A stretch of DNA of 64,000 bases from NCBI GenBank assembly GCA_014904845.1, contig MU119233.1, positions 248,001 to 312,000 on the forward strand, read 5' to 3'. The position numbers and the translations under genes are program-made. The notes under the pieces were generated by a model. The model searched no databases and was not told where the DNA came from. It saw only the letters and a program-made list of their open reading frames with translations. Numbering within the stretch: position 1 is the first letter of the stretch; every line of letters begins with the position of its first letter. The DNA is from Acephala macrosclerotiorum. Its lineage: Eukaryota > Ascomycota > Leotiomycetes > Helotiales > Mollisiaceae. This document shows positions 35,802 through 46,688 of the stretch, in pieces.

Positions 35802-36328
35802 TCAGGCTGTCAATTTTAGCCTAAAAGAGACCGTGCAATCGCAATACTCGTCGGTGCCTATGAATATCTTGCCGCCTTTGGTTCTTGTTGAAGGTCTGCG
35901 TGCTCGGTTCTTGGCATTATCATTTCGTGGATAGCTTCTTAGCTGATGGTGTCTGCGAACTTTCTGTGCTCGTTGAAGCTACCTTCGGCTGAGTCTTTAT
36001 CTGCTGCGCCTGATTGTTCTCCTCAAAAAAAAAAAGACTGTCAACTCTCGCTGGATTGGTAAGAGGTTGAGGTTTGATTGATGGACTCCTTCCTTGTTGT
36101 TGCTGGGCTGGCTGCTTTTGTACGAATTCCTTTTCAGTGGTGGGTTCTTGCTTGGTTTAGCAGCAGGTCGCTCTGGGATATCTTATCAAGTCTCTGAGCC
36201 AGCTGATCGAGAGTTTGAGCTAGTTTGAACAACTTCTCTATCGTATTTGAAGGCGTATCAGATGAGTTTGAAGGGTCCTGAGTGTGCTCTTCGGTTGGCT
36301 CATAACGATCCGAAGAGTCTTCGAACAT
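35802..36328 (-). pseudogene. frameshifted coding relic of unknown family
   Basis: Three successive minus-strand frames have coding character. Frame 1 starts at ATG 36328 (MFEDSSDRYEPTEE) and holds an amphipathic, coiled-coil-like stretch (LFKLAQTLDQLAQRLDKI). One base out of register, frame 2 continues with EKEFVQKQPAQQQQG and a Ser/Thr/Lys-rich tail. Frame 3 follows with NDNAKNRARRPS and KGGKIFIGTDEYCDC and ends at 35802. A run of 11 T in frame 2 is a likely slippage site. It could be a retroelement gag remnant or a dead host gene; no reverse transcriptase or protease motif is nearby. Confidence 0.35.
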
Positions 36329-38897
36329 CTCTAAAGGAGATTTTCAGTTTGAGTGAGATCTATTGGAAGATATTTTGAGTTCTAGAGTAGCGTGGGCTGT
36401 CTGTAGTGAAAGGAATGAAAGATGAGAAAGTGCAGGTTTCATGAAATTGCTCTCTCCTTTTTTTTTTATATCTACCTTCGAGTTTATGCATGGATAATGC
36501 AATTGCTAGAATCACTTCTCTTCGCGTAATCATTCATCTTGAATAAGTTGGAGTCTGAATTCGATTTGCCTTCTTCAGTTCGGTGTGTCGTATTTCATCG
36601 CGGGGCAAGTCAATCCCATCTTCCGCTTCGAGCAGCCGATACCGTGCACCATCAGCGTCGCACACTGCTCATTTCTTTCGAAGAGTTCTTCTTAGGCTCT
36701 TACTCATCACTTTCACTATGGGAGATAGATAGGCACGCCTTTCCACCCTGATAAGAAACAAACGTCTCTTGCAATAGTTCTATAGCTCTGAATATCACCG
36801 ATGTTTTAAACCTTGCATGATGGACACTCGGTCACCCTTGATTTCTTCAATCCCGCGCTCTCCCCCTATTGCTCCTCAAAAGAGCCTTAGCACAGAATAT
36901 ACCTTTTCGGCTTCGCACATCCAACCAGACTTCCATATACGTGGTAGCGTTGCAAGAGCAACCAGTCAAACAGTGACAATTCAACCATGACCGCTCTTTG
37001 GTTCATTCTATCTTCTCGCAGAACTTGCGAATTTACTTGATGTAGGCGACTCGCTTTTGGATTTGAGTCTTATGGGGACAATATAACGATTAAGTAACGA
37101 GAAGCCTCTTCGAATTTAAAGTCTTATTGAATGTTTTGACCTTAGGTAATTCTAAGTTAATATAGGCCAGAATATAGCAATATATCGTATTATTGCAATA
37201 AATAAATAAAATATAATTTAGTTTTATATTATTAATATTTTTTATATTAATATTAATAATATTAAAATTTTATAATATTAAACTAATACTCGTATTATAT
37301 AATATAAGTTTATAATTTTATAATAGTTTTATTTTCTTAATTTAAAAAAAATTAAAATTATATACTTTTAATTTCTGAGGTCATGTAATATGCGTCACGT
37401 GACGAATATATATTTCCCGACAATTAAATTAATAAATAATAAAATTATTATAATAAATTTTATTTAAATAAAAAGTTTTTAATTTTATATTATAATTATG
37501 TTTTGATTTTTTTATATTATAATTTATATTATTTTAAATTAAATACTTTTTTACGTATATTTTAAAAATATTCGATTTTAATTATTTTTACGTTTTTATA
37601 CTTGTTTTCAACTTTTGCTGGAATATTTCCCTAAGAAGACGTGGGAATAGCGAGGTAATTTACTCACTCTTTTCGAACGGAATATTTATTCCACTTTATA
37701 AGTATAGATCACGGTCTTAAATAAGTTCTCAACTCAACTCGAGCGATTTCAAATTATTAAATTAAATAAGCATTTGCAAAAAGAAATTCTACTCTCGAAT
37801 CAATTCAAAGCACTCTGTAATGCACGTAAATAAATCCTTACGAATTCGAACCAAGAAATGAGTATAAATTGGATCCAAAAACTTCCGGCTCCGAAATCCA
37901 TTGCGACGGATCTACTCCGAAACGGCTGCTACTTGGTAGATTTGAGAGCAAACGAACGTAAAAACGGAAGTGTTGAAAAAAAAAAACCCCCCCTTTCCAT
38001 TCTAGTCAAAAGCTTCTTCGTGTCAAAGTCAAAAATTCTAAAGTGAGGCACGAAGCAGCCAACAACATTCTCCATTCTCAATTTCCTCTCAATCAATCCC
38101 ACCAACCCGGATCTCCCTTACACCGCCGTTCTCATGCACGTCACCTGTCACTCGATTGACACATCACCCATTATTGGGCACCTGCATCCGGGACATCTCC
38201 GTAACCCAAGAACGAACTCCTGTGTTCAGGTCTCACAAAACCCTGTTGTCTTTGGATGACTGCAGATCTGTATGTATGTGCGACATTCCCACTCTAGACG
38301 ATACGCCAGACTCGCCAAGGAGCCAGGAGCCGAGCCGGCATATCTGGGGTGGCACGGTTGGGGAAGTCATGTGGAAGGAGAAACATTGGGGCTTGGATCT
38401 AGATCTTGGGCTTTTAAGGTTCTTTTTTGGGGGGGTGACATGTTTTCTTGTCTCGGGATCTTCCGATGCGATCAGAAATCTGGAAACAGAATTACTTTTT
38501 GTAGAGGCTCGGTCCGCTTGATAAGCATGCTGCATGCGGGTTCTCCGCTGCTCGCGTTGATTTGCTGTGGCGATATCGGGGTCTTGTGGAGCCAGAGGCA
38601 AAAGAAACGTCTGCCGCAAGCGGAGAACTGGAGAAGGTGGGTGAAGAAGCATTCTCATTGATGGAGATTAAACAATAAATATATATGGGAGAAGCAAAGA
38701 TGGATGGCCTGCATCGATGGTGCTTGCACGCTCGAGTTTTGACCAATCCTTTTGGTGCCGTTCCGTTTCCGTTGTCTTAATATCGATGCTCCCAGTGCCC
38801 AATTTGCCCAACGCCAAGTCTGATGCTGCTTCCATTGACGCTACCTTCCAAATAATCATTCGCCAAACGCCTTGCTGAATCGTGACTGATCAGTCCC
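36329..38897. other. gene-poor stretch around an AT-rich block
   Basis: Nothing with a recognisable motif is present. The central part (37130-37620) is extremely AT-rich. The right part (38050-38890) holds open frames on both strands without coding character. It must contain the 3' UTR of the PARG-like gene. Confidence 0.5.
37130..37620. repeat. AT-rich, RIP-like block
   Basis: Nearly all bases are A or T, with long stretches built from ATTAATATT- and TTTTATATTA-like words and very few CpA or TpG dinucleotides. In Pezizomycotina this is the usual end state of repeats mutated by RIP. No ancestral element can be named. Confidence 0.6.
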
Positions 38898-40062
38898 TTA
38901 CATGTACATTGCGGATGAAGAGGACACAGGTGTCGCGGGAGTTTTGAATGCGTCGTGAATGACTGAGGGCTTGAAGACGTGTCTAAAGACCTCGAGATCT
39001 GCCGCATGACTGGTCTTGGATGACGAAGAAGACGAGCTCTTTCCAGACGACCGGCTGCTGGAATGCTTTGTCGAGCTGGAGCTTGCTGCTGCTGGTCCTT
39101 CGGGAGCTTCGAAGGCAAACACCACGTCTTGGAAATGTCCTACAAACTCTGGGTCTTTCAGCAAAGCGTCCCTCCACATTAGTGCAACCTCTTGCGTGGG
39201 GTTCAGAAAGCCCGGTCCAAGTCCGAAGGTGCCAATGCAGAGTTGTGTGTGACCGTAGTACACTGCGATTCGAAGTGCGGCACGAATCTTGTCTCTCATA
39301 AGCTCCTTCTCTGCTTTGAAAGAGTACTTCTTGCCTGAGCTGTCCAGCTTTGGTCGTTTGACAGGGCAAACCGAAATAATGGGAAGAGCTAAAAGGTTAG
39401 CAGGGTATCTTTATAGGAGAATTATGCCTTACCTTTGTACTCCTGCCACGGTTCGTATTTGTCTGGGCCATTTCTGAAGACCACTGCTGCTATCAGCTTG
39501 AGGTTTGGGACGTGATCAAGGAAGGAACTAACCAACTTTCTCTGAGTAAATTCCTGCTCTTGACGGTATTGGATAGTTCGAAGGGGCAGAGTTTCCAGCA
39601 GCTGGAGTTGTCAGTGTTGCATGTAGGTTGCTCCGCCGGCAAAGGCACTCTTCAGGTGACATGACGCCTGTAGATGGTAAGTCGAAGCGGGTAATGAGTG
39701 AAGTCTGAGTACGTACCAGCTTCCCAATCACCTCCAGCTCTTTTATCGTTTGCAGGCATGATGACAGGTATTGCAGTTTTGTCTGAAGGGTCCATCCAAT
39801 TGAGGGCAAAGTCGACTGGATCTGACTCGAAGAATGCTATTGAGACACTTAGTCTGGCTGCTGGCAATGTGACAATCATGTACGTACCAAACCGGCAGTG
39901 TAGCGTCTCATCGTCTGGACGTGGAAGTGCTACCATTGACTCTGAATGGCAGAGAAAGGATGTGGGAGGCCATTCTCCACTGAAGTTCTCTCTGATGTAT
40001 GGGATGTACGATTTCTTAGCTTCCGCAGCAATTTCAGATGGCTTCGGCTTCGAAGGAGGCAT
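38898..40062 (-). CDS. microbial-type poly(ADP-ribose) glycohydrolase-like protein (DUF2263)
   Basis: Macrodomain-fold hydrolase predicted to remove ADP-ribose polymers. Exons on the minus strand: 40062-39888, 39836-39717, 39667-39533, 39483-39433, 39388-38898, 323 residues. Family blocks are visible in order: YIRENFSGEWPPTSFLCH; PVIMPANDKRAGGDWEAG continuing across the intron to VMSPEECLCRRSNL, matching the GGG...QEE catalytic loop with its acidic pair kept; VVFRNGPDKYEPW; ISVCPVKRPKL; RDKIRAALRIAVYYGH; and LCIGTFGLGPGFLNPTQEVA. A Ser-rich C-terminal tail is added. A TATA box at 40221-40228 lies too close to an upstream ATG (40212) for that codon to be in the mRNA, so 40062 is the start. The second Gly of the usual GGG is followed by Asp here. 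Confidence 0.85.
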
Positions 40063-40220
40063 CTTTGAAAGTTTGTGTGGGAGAAAACAGAGCTCTGTCA
40101 AGGCAGGGATTGAATGTAGGTTGTACGATCTGGTAAGAACTGCTCGCGCAACAGAAGTACCCGTCGATGCTCCGCCGCAGACTGACATGGACTGCAGGAG
40201 CGGGGTGGACATGGGTCTGC

Positions 40221-40228
40221 ATTATATA
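40221..40228 (-). promoter_or_regulatory. TATA box of the PARG-like gene
   Basis: TATATAAT on the minus strand, about 160 bp upstream of the chosen start. It decides the start codon, because the in-frame ATG at 40212 would lie only 9 bases downstream of it. Confidence 0.5.
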
Positions 40229-40802
40229 GTTCGCGATGTCCAGTTACAAAGGGAAAAACGAACGAGGCACTGCGTCAGTTCTCTACATTCCAGAGCGATA
40301 AGCAGCACGGACGATTGGAAGTGGTCCTAGCTCAGACATTTAAGACACCCAAAGCCCTATGAGACCCATGGCTCGATCGGGTTGAATGTCCGACGGAGCA
40401 TTTTTCTCTGGTATTTGACCACAAGAGCTCACAAGCAGCTTGCTTCTGGCTAGAGTCTACGCCCGAGCGACCAATAGATTGGTTCGTGACTGGGGTGTAT
40501 ATGAAAAGCAAATACAGGTCATGCAGCATCCCGGCCCAGAGATCTCATTGTGCACCTAAACTTGGTCATACAGAGATTGGCGAGCGAAGATCCGCCAAAA
40601 GCAAGCAAGGGCTAATAAAGTATCCAAGCACCAAGTGTCCGAGGACCAGGACATGTAACTTCGGAATGAAACATCAGAGATTCTTGGGTCTCTCCATAAC
40701 AGATTGCAAGACCGATATCTCGATGTGACTGTGTTTTTAGCCTTGAGGACTTCCTCACGATGTTCTGGGATTCTTGTGGTGGTGGTAGTGATGGTGGTGG
40801 TT

Positions 40803-41050
40803 CGAGGCTGATTAAATTTATGACCGGGAAACGCGAATTTTGGATTTTGCGACATTTTGTGACATAATATCAAAACTATCGACTCGAATACTCTCAAAAG
40901 GCAGACAATTCTAGTTTATATTCGGAAGACTTTAAATACAGACTTATATCCGGTTTTATAAACAACTTATTGAGAAATAATTGATTTAATCGCAAAAATT
41001 ATCTCGCTTAATTTGAGCTCGTTTCCCGGTCATAAATTTAATCAGCCTCG
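40803..41050. mobile_element. 248-bp MITE-like element with 31-bp perfect inverted repeats
   Basis: The left end, from CGAGGCTGATTAAATTT to GGGAAACG (40803-40833), is repeated without mismatch in reverse complement at 41020-41050. The interior is AT-rich and non-coding. GTT borders both sides, so a short target duplication (about 3-5 bp) is possible, but the boundary is ambiguous. Perfect arms suggest recent movement and escape from RIP. The superfamily is not determined. Confidence 0.75.
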
Positions 41051-41498
41051 GTTGTCGACGTTGCTTTTGTCCGCTCTTGGCACGAGCCCCGGAAGAAGAA
41101 AAGAAAAAAAAAAGTAGCAGTACCAAAATAATAACGCTCAGACGTAGCAAATGGAGTGGAGAAGGACCGTGAGAGAAACAGTGGAACGAGCAGGCATAAG
41201 GAATTCGACACATCACATCTAGGCTTGAGAAGCGGTTTGTAAGAAAAAAAAAAGGGGGGCTTGCATTAAAGCAGCAGGTGAAGCGCAGGCGCGCTAAAAG
41301 AAGCAAGCGCGCGTCTGAAGCCTAAACTTTCTGTTTACCACGGACATTGAAAATAAAATATCAAACACATTAAAGACATCCCACTATCCTCCATCCCACA
41401 TCTCCGGATCACATGTTTGCATTGCCACGAGTTCCTTCTCTTTTCCCTTGCCGAGAGATTCTCCGTGTTCCTCGATTTCGGGCAGTGATCTGCGAACG
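41051..41498. other. upstream region of the asparaginyl-tRNA synthetase gene
   Basis: 448 bp with two purine runs (near 41095 and 41247) and no coding frame. It should contain the promoter of the synthetase gene. Confidence 0.5.
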
Positions 41499-43111
41499 AT
41501 GGTCCAACCAAGGGCATGTCTGGCACGGCGTGTTGGGCAGGCATTCAAGGGCTGCAGAGCAATTCACAACAAGGCGGGAAGCTCCAGGTCGACAATCGCG
41601 CATATACTCGAAGAGAAACCAGCAGATCCGAAAGATGTTGTCGTGACAGGATTCATCAGGTCGATCAGAAATCAGAAGCAGAGGTCGTTTGCCTCGATTG
41701 GTGACGGGTCGAGTCTCGAGCCTCTTCAAGCCCTTCTTACGCCCGCACAAGCCCACAGGTCCAAGCTTGACCCTCACAATCCGACATTCCAGTGCTGACA
41801 GACAGTAGTCTTTCAACGGGAACGGCTGTCCGATTTACGGGATCATGGAGACCTTCCCCGAACCCAAAGGCCCAGAGCCACGAACTCCATGTGGCAGATG
41901 TAGACATAATTGGACCTGCCGACCCTGCCGTATGTAAGGATCTCGATGGCGTGTCTTTCTCGGAGCTATGCTGAATTGACCGTTGGCAGACTTTCCCACT
42001 GCAAAAGAAATACCATACCCCTGAATACCTTCGTACGATGCCCCACATGCGAACACGAATCCCAATAAACTCGACGCTACTACGCCTTCGATCCGATGCC
42101 ATAGCGGCAGTAACAAACATGTTCTACGAGCACGGTTTCACGCAGACACATACACCAATAATTACATCTTCAGACTGTGAAGGGGCTGGGGAGGTCTTCC
42201 ACGTTGGTAGTTCACATCAGGGACCAAAGACTGAAGATGACGATGGGTCATTTTTCAAGAGTCCGAAATATTTGACTGTCTCAAGCCAGCTTCACTTGGA
42301 GGCTCTGGCCCAGTCTGTTGGCAATGTGTGGACACTGTCACCAACATTCAGGGCAGAGAAGAGTGATACTGCTCGGCATCTGAGTGAGTTCTACATGCTC
42401 GAAGCAGAAGTGATTTTCACCAAAGACATGAACGATGTTATGAAAGTTGTCCAGGATACTATTGGGGCTATCACCAAAGCTTTGGAAAGCGGCTCCAGGG
42501 TTGGCAAGGAATTACTGCAAAATGCAACACCGGAGACAGACTTGCTACGCAGGTGGCGGGGTGGCTCTCGTGACTTCCCCAGAATCACATATACCGAAGC
42601 TATCAGAGTGTTACAGTCTAGTACACATCAGTTTGAGCACGAGCCGAATTGGGGTTCTGGTCTCCAAGCAGAGCACGAACGGTACGTTGCCAATGAATTG
42701 GGCAACAGCACGGATGCAGTTGTCCCCGTCTTTGTCACCCATTATCCCAAGTCTATCAAGCCATTCTACATGCTACCGTCGGCAGCCGGCGAGGCTGGTC
42801 AGGAGACTGTGGATTGCTTCGATTTGCTGGTCCCCGAAGCATGCGAGATTGTGGGTGGTTCCATGCGTGAGCACCGTTTGGAACCACTGATCAAGTCGAT
42901 GCAGGCTAGCAAAATGGTTCCTCCGGGTCCCATGCCCACCGACGAAGAGCTTGGTGAGCTGAAATGGTACGTCGATCTGCGAAAATGGGGAAGTGTACCA
43001 CATGGAGGATTTGGTCTCGGCTTCGATCGATTGCTAGCATACCTGGCCGGTATGCAAAATATCAGGGAGGTGGTAACCTTCCCTCGATGGGTCGGACGTT
43101 GCGATTGTTAG
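41499..43111 (+). CDS. SLM5: mitochondrial asparaginyl-tRNA synthetase
   Basis: Class IIb synthetase that charges tRNA-Asn in the mitochondrion. Exons: 41499-41758, 41806-41929, 41990-43111, 501 residues. The N-terminus (MVQPRACLARRVGQAFKG) is rich in Arg and lacks acids, fitting a mitochondrial presequence. An OB-fold anticodon-binding domain follows (VVVTGFIRSIRNQKQRSFAS, then ELHVADVDIIGPADP), then the catalytic core: RTRIPINSTLLRLRS, PIITSSDCEGAGEVF, motif 2 around SPTFRAEKSDTARHL, and motif 3 GFGLGFDRLLAYLAG. An upstream in-frame ATG at 41448 would add 17 residues; I prefer 41499. The first donor, GTCCAA, is weak, but the join AHS/SLSTG is right for the family. Confidence 0.94.
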
Positions 43112-43383
43112 ACTTCTCTTGTCGTCGGTGTACGATACAACTGTTGTAATACTATTCTTAACTCGGAGGCCATAGTTCCCGCGAATGGGAGCCTACAATA
43201 CCGGACCTTAGGCGGTCCATCTATGTTGTACTTGTCCGCTTTCTTGGAATATTCCTTCGTGTCACTGCAATCGTTTCGTTTAACATCCGTGGAATTTAGT
43301 TCGATTCTCCCGTCGGCATCTTTGATCTTTGTGGCACCTGTCAAGGTACAAGTGGTCACATAGTTATCACCAAATGAATACAT
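43108..43383 (-). CDS. hypothetical protein, probably a last exon
   Basis: A 91-codon frame from ATG 43383 with good coding character (GATKIKDADGRIELNSTD, four cysteines, a Lys/Asp-rich middle). In frame upstream of the ATG is GGGLDEV, preceded by an acceptor-like GACCGACAG, so the exon may begin near 43411 with another exon before it. Its stop overlaps the stop of the tRNA synthetase gene by 4 bases on the opposite strand. No family is recognised. It could be a small secreted protein missing its signal exon, or chance. Confidence 0.3.
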   Translation of the reverse strand: MYSFGDNYVTTCTLTGATKIKDADGRIELNSTDVKRNDCSDTKEYSKKADKYNIDGPPKVRYCRLPFAGTMASELRIVLQQLYRTPTTREV

Positions 43384-43411
43384 GACCTCGTCTAGTCCGC
43401 CACCAGCTGTC

Positions 43412-46400
43412 GGTCATCGCAGGGTCAGCAACGTCTATCTATATCATCTGTTCAGGGCCCTGAGCACCACCAAGAGCAACTTTGCCTCATCGCCACTCAC
43501 ATGAAATAAATCAGCTCAAGATATGCGGATTTTGATCCGCGGAAGAACTGTCAAGGCAGATTTCGAAGCAAATGGTCATCTTGACCACTGAAATCCGTCA
43601 GGATATTTTCCTCCCTGAAATGTTCCAGGCGTATAAACTTTTACCTCTTCGGATGAATAATGCCTCTCTCAGTAAGCCCTCGGTGTCGGTGCTAGGCCTT
43701 CGGAAAGGGTCAGATGTGCACCTCAAGCACCCCGGCTCAAAATGGTGTTGCCACAAGCTCATCCCGTCTCCTATCTTCTTGATTCTAGAAATCGGCTATG
43801 CCGATGGCTCTACTCTGCTCAGCGGCAGTAAGACCGTTTCCTCGCATATAAGCCTAGAATGCACATCGCAAACCAAAACCGTACTCCCAAGACCGTTCAC
43901 TGACACAAAAACAAAAACAGCAGATTGAAATACTGGCGGCTATACTACGTCTCCGCGCTCCCGAAGACAATAGACGCCCCCCTTTCGGAATTTCTCGACC
44001 TCACGCAAGATCAAGGCTACACTGGGCTGATCAAGGCCTCGAGACCACTTACTACCATCTTTCTGACACTGCTGCCTGCACGAAGAACGGGTGATCAGTG
44101 CGGGGCCGTGTTCTACATCTCCCCACTTTCCCAACGAATTGCAGGCTTCGCCGCAGCACAGCGGCTACGCCTCCAACGGAGTAGACCTACTTAGACCGAC
44201 CGGCATCCCCATTTGCAACACTAGACCCCTGGCCGGCAAAGACCGACGCTGTCCAGGATATGGATTTGTCAAGTGAAACAAGATGAGATAGGCACATCAT
44301 CGTCTGGTTCGAATTTACTTCAGCGGCTACGCCGCCAACGCGCCTTTCCTGGCTTCACTTGCAGGTCACAGATCTTAGCACCAGGAACCAGGTCCATAGG
44401 CAGACTCTTGCAGACGGAAGTTCTTACTTGCAGCGGGAAGGAGGGAAGGCTGCGTCGAGGTAAGCCGATGAAGACTCCACTTGGACAAGAACCAACATTC
44501 TGTCTCTTCGCTGATCCTTGTATGTGGTTCGTAAATGCAGGTTTTCACAATAGTTTTGGTGGGGAAGTGATGGACAGGGGGAAAGATAGGCTCAAGGAGG
44601 CGCGGCGCCTAAATCGGCAGTTCTGTGCAGGAGCAAGGGTGTGTGATGCGATTGCGGTTAATTTGCGCAGCGGCACGGTGCGAGGAGGGGTGCGTTGAGC
44701 CTATGCGTGCGAGGGTTTTGCATCGTCTTTCTTAGGACAAGTAAGTACTGTCTCTTTTAGACTACGTCCTCTTGAGATACGGATGCCTACCCTTTTCACG
44801 ATGCTGCAGACTCAAAACTTGGGGCGGACTGGGACAATGATCGCGACCAGGTCGTTGCCTGGAAAACTCCGAGAGACCACCAGAATATGGTTTCGATGTG
44901 TATCGCAAATGACAAAATTCTGCCTTCGTAATCGCACCGACTCAAACCACCCTGCTCGTAAACCTTCGTAAGACCCAAACTGTCGGGTCCTCTCCTCTCC
45001 ACGCCATCCAATGAAACCCCCCAATCAAAAAAGCTGAAGTGAAGATAAAGTTGGGGGCTGAGTGACCTGGGGATTTACCCGCTGCCCCTACTCGGTATCA
45101 CGAATCAGATCTCGTCCGCACACACCCCCTCACCTCGTCTTTTTGGGGGCTGGGAACCTGCCGAAGTCTTACGCTTCCCGGAAAGTGGTCTTGCAGATGC
45201 ATGCACTTCATTCCTAACCTTGATCTATGGTTCTTGAATCTGATCTGGCAATCAGAGGTGACAGGTGAGAGGTGAGAAGAGAAAGAAAGAAAGTTCGAGG
45301 TGGTAACATCCGCGGCTAAATCCGCCCCCTACAACATCTCCCATCTCACTTGGCCCCCCTGAAAACTTAGCGAGATACGGCAAGGAGCACAGGCCCTGTT
45401 TCCGCACCCGCAGTTACCTTACGCCAGCAAGCGCCAGCGCGGCGCGGTTACCTGTGACCTGCACGATCATGTACGAGCCTAGACTAGATATTGGACGTTT
45501 GGAAATCGGTGCGGAATTGTCCAATGCTCACCGTTGGCCTGGTGGCCTGTCTTTTCGAGCATGGTGTTGGGGTCTTTGATAACCCTTGTGGATTTTGTTG
45601 AAGGTTTCTTGACTGACCCTAGCTAGGCACTGACTGCATCTCCAAAAGAGAGTTCAGACTCTGCCTAACGCACACCTTCAATCGAATCATGAATGGGCCC
45701 CCAACGGCTGCAAAAATGAAACGGATATCAGCCCCTCCGGTGACCCATGCCGCAGCCAGACCCCAAAAAGATTCTGTATCTCCTTCCCAAAGCAGCGTCC
45801 ATTTGGTGGGATAAGTCGTAAGCTGACGGTATATGCTGTCCTGGACTTGAGAATCGGACGGCAGTTTGGAATCATCGCGTTCAAAGGTTCGGTCCGCTGG
45901 TGCAGGTGATCAGTCGCTTCAGCCGGGACCCACCTCGGGAGACGTTCGTTGTTGGGTGGGGACTGGCCGAATGTTGTATGTTTGAGACGTGACGGTGAGT
46001 TCAGAAGTGCCTAGAGTATAGACAAGGCGAACTAGCTAGTGGTAGGGTTAAGTTACCCGATGGAATGTGCACCAGGCGGACTCTGGAAATTGCGAGGCAA
46101 GAAGGGAAAGAGCTGTATATAGACTGGTCGAAGAAATGGTGTCAAGGCGTTGTCGATTGTTGTGCCTGGATTCGAGGTTGAAAGCAGATGAAGGCTGGAC
46201 TGAGGCTTGATGTAGTATCACAACACGCGAAGACATGGGAAAATTTGTGTTGTGGAAGATAATCTTTCATATTCTCTGCTCTGCTCTGTCCATCTCCCTT
46301 CATCTCTGTATGTTCCCTGCCATATCAAGCACCAGTGAACCTGGGGCTCTTCCCTCTTCCTACCCATCAAATAAAAGCAGAAACGCCAACGCCATATGCA

Positions 46401-46688
46401 ATGCAAGAGCCATCCCAACCAATCCCGTGTGCATTTGGTATCTCATTTGCCCCTCGATGCCTCGAAGGAGATAGCAAAAAGCTAAGAACAAAAAGGCACC
46501 GCCACCTAGACGCTGCAGTGCCAAAACAAAAATGTATTTGTACAAGAAACCAAAAGCTAAATGCCAAATGAGAATGTAAAGCAAAAAGACTTGCTCAGAT
46601 GGTATCAGACTCCGACGTGCAAATGCAGTAAACCTCCCATTTCCTTCCCAAGATCAACTTTTATCTACCTGTGTGTAGCTGTATCATC
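43412..46688. other. intergenic region, no gene supported
   Basis: About 3.3 kb. Several open frames of 60-140 codons occur on both strands, but none has a motif or convincing splice sites. The right end is the 3' UTR of the Pac2-type gene. Confidence 0.5.

Noticed and set aside
41448..41498. Alternative upstream ATG for the asparaginyl-tRNA synthetase
   Set aside because: It would place Asp- and Ser-containing residues before the Arg-rich presequence; the downstream ATG gives a cleaner mitochondrial signal. It cannot be excluded.
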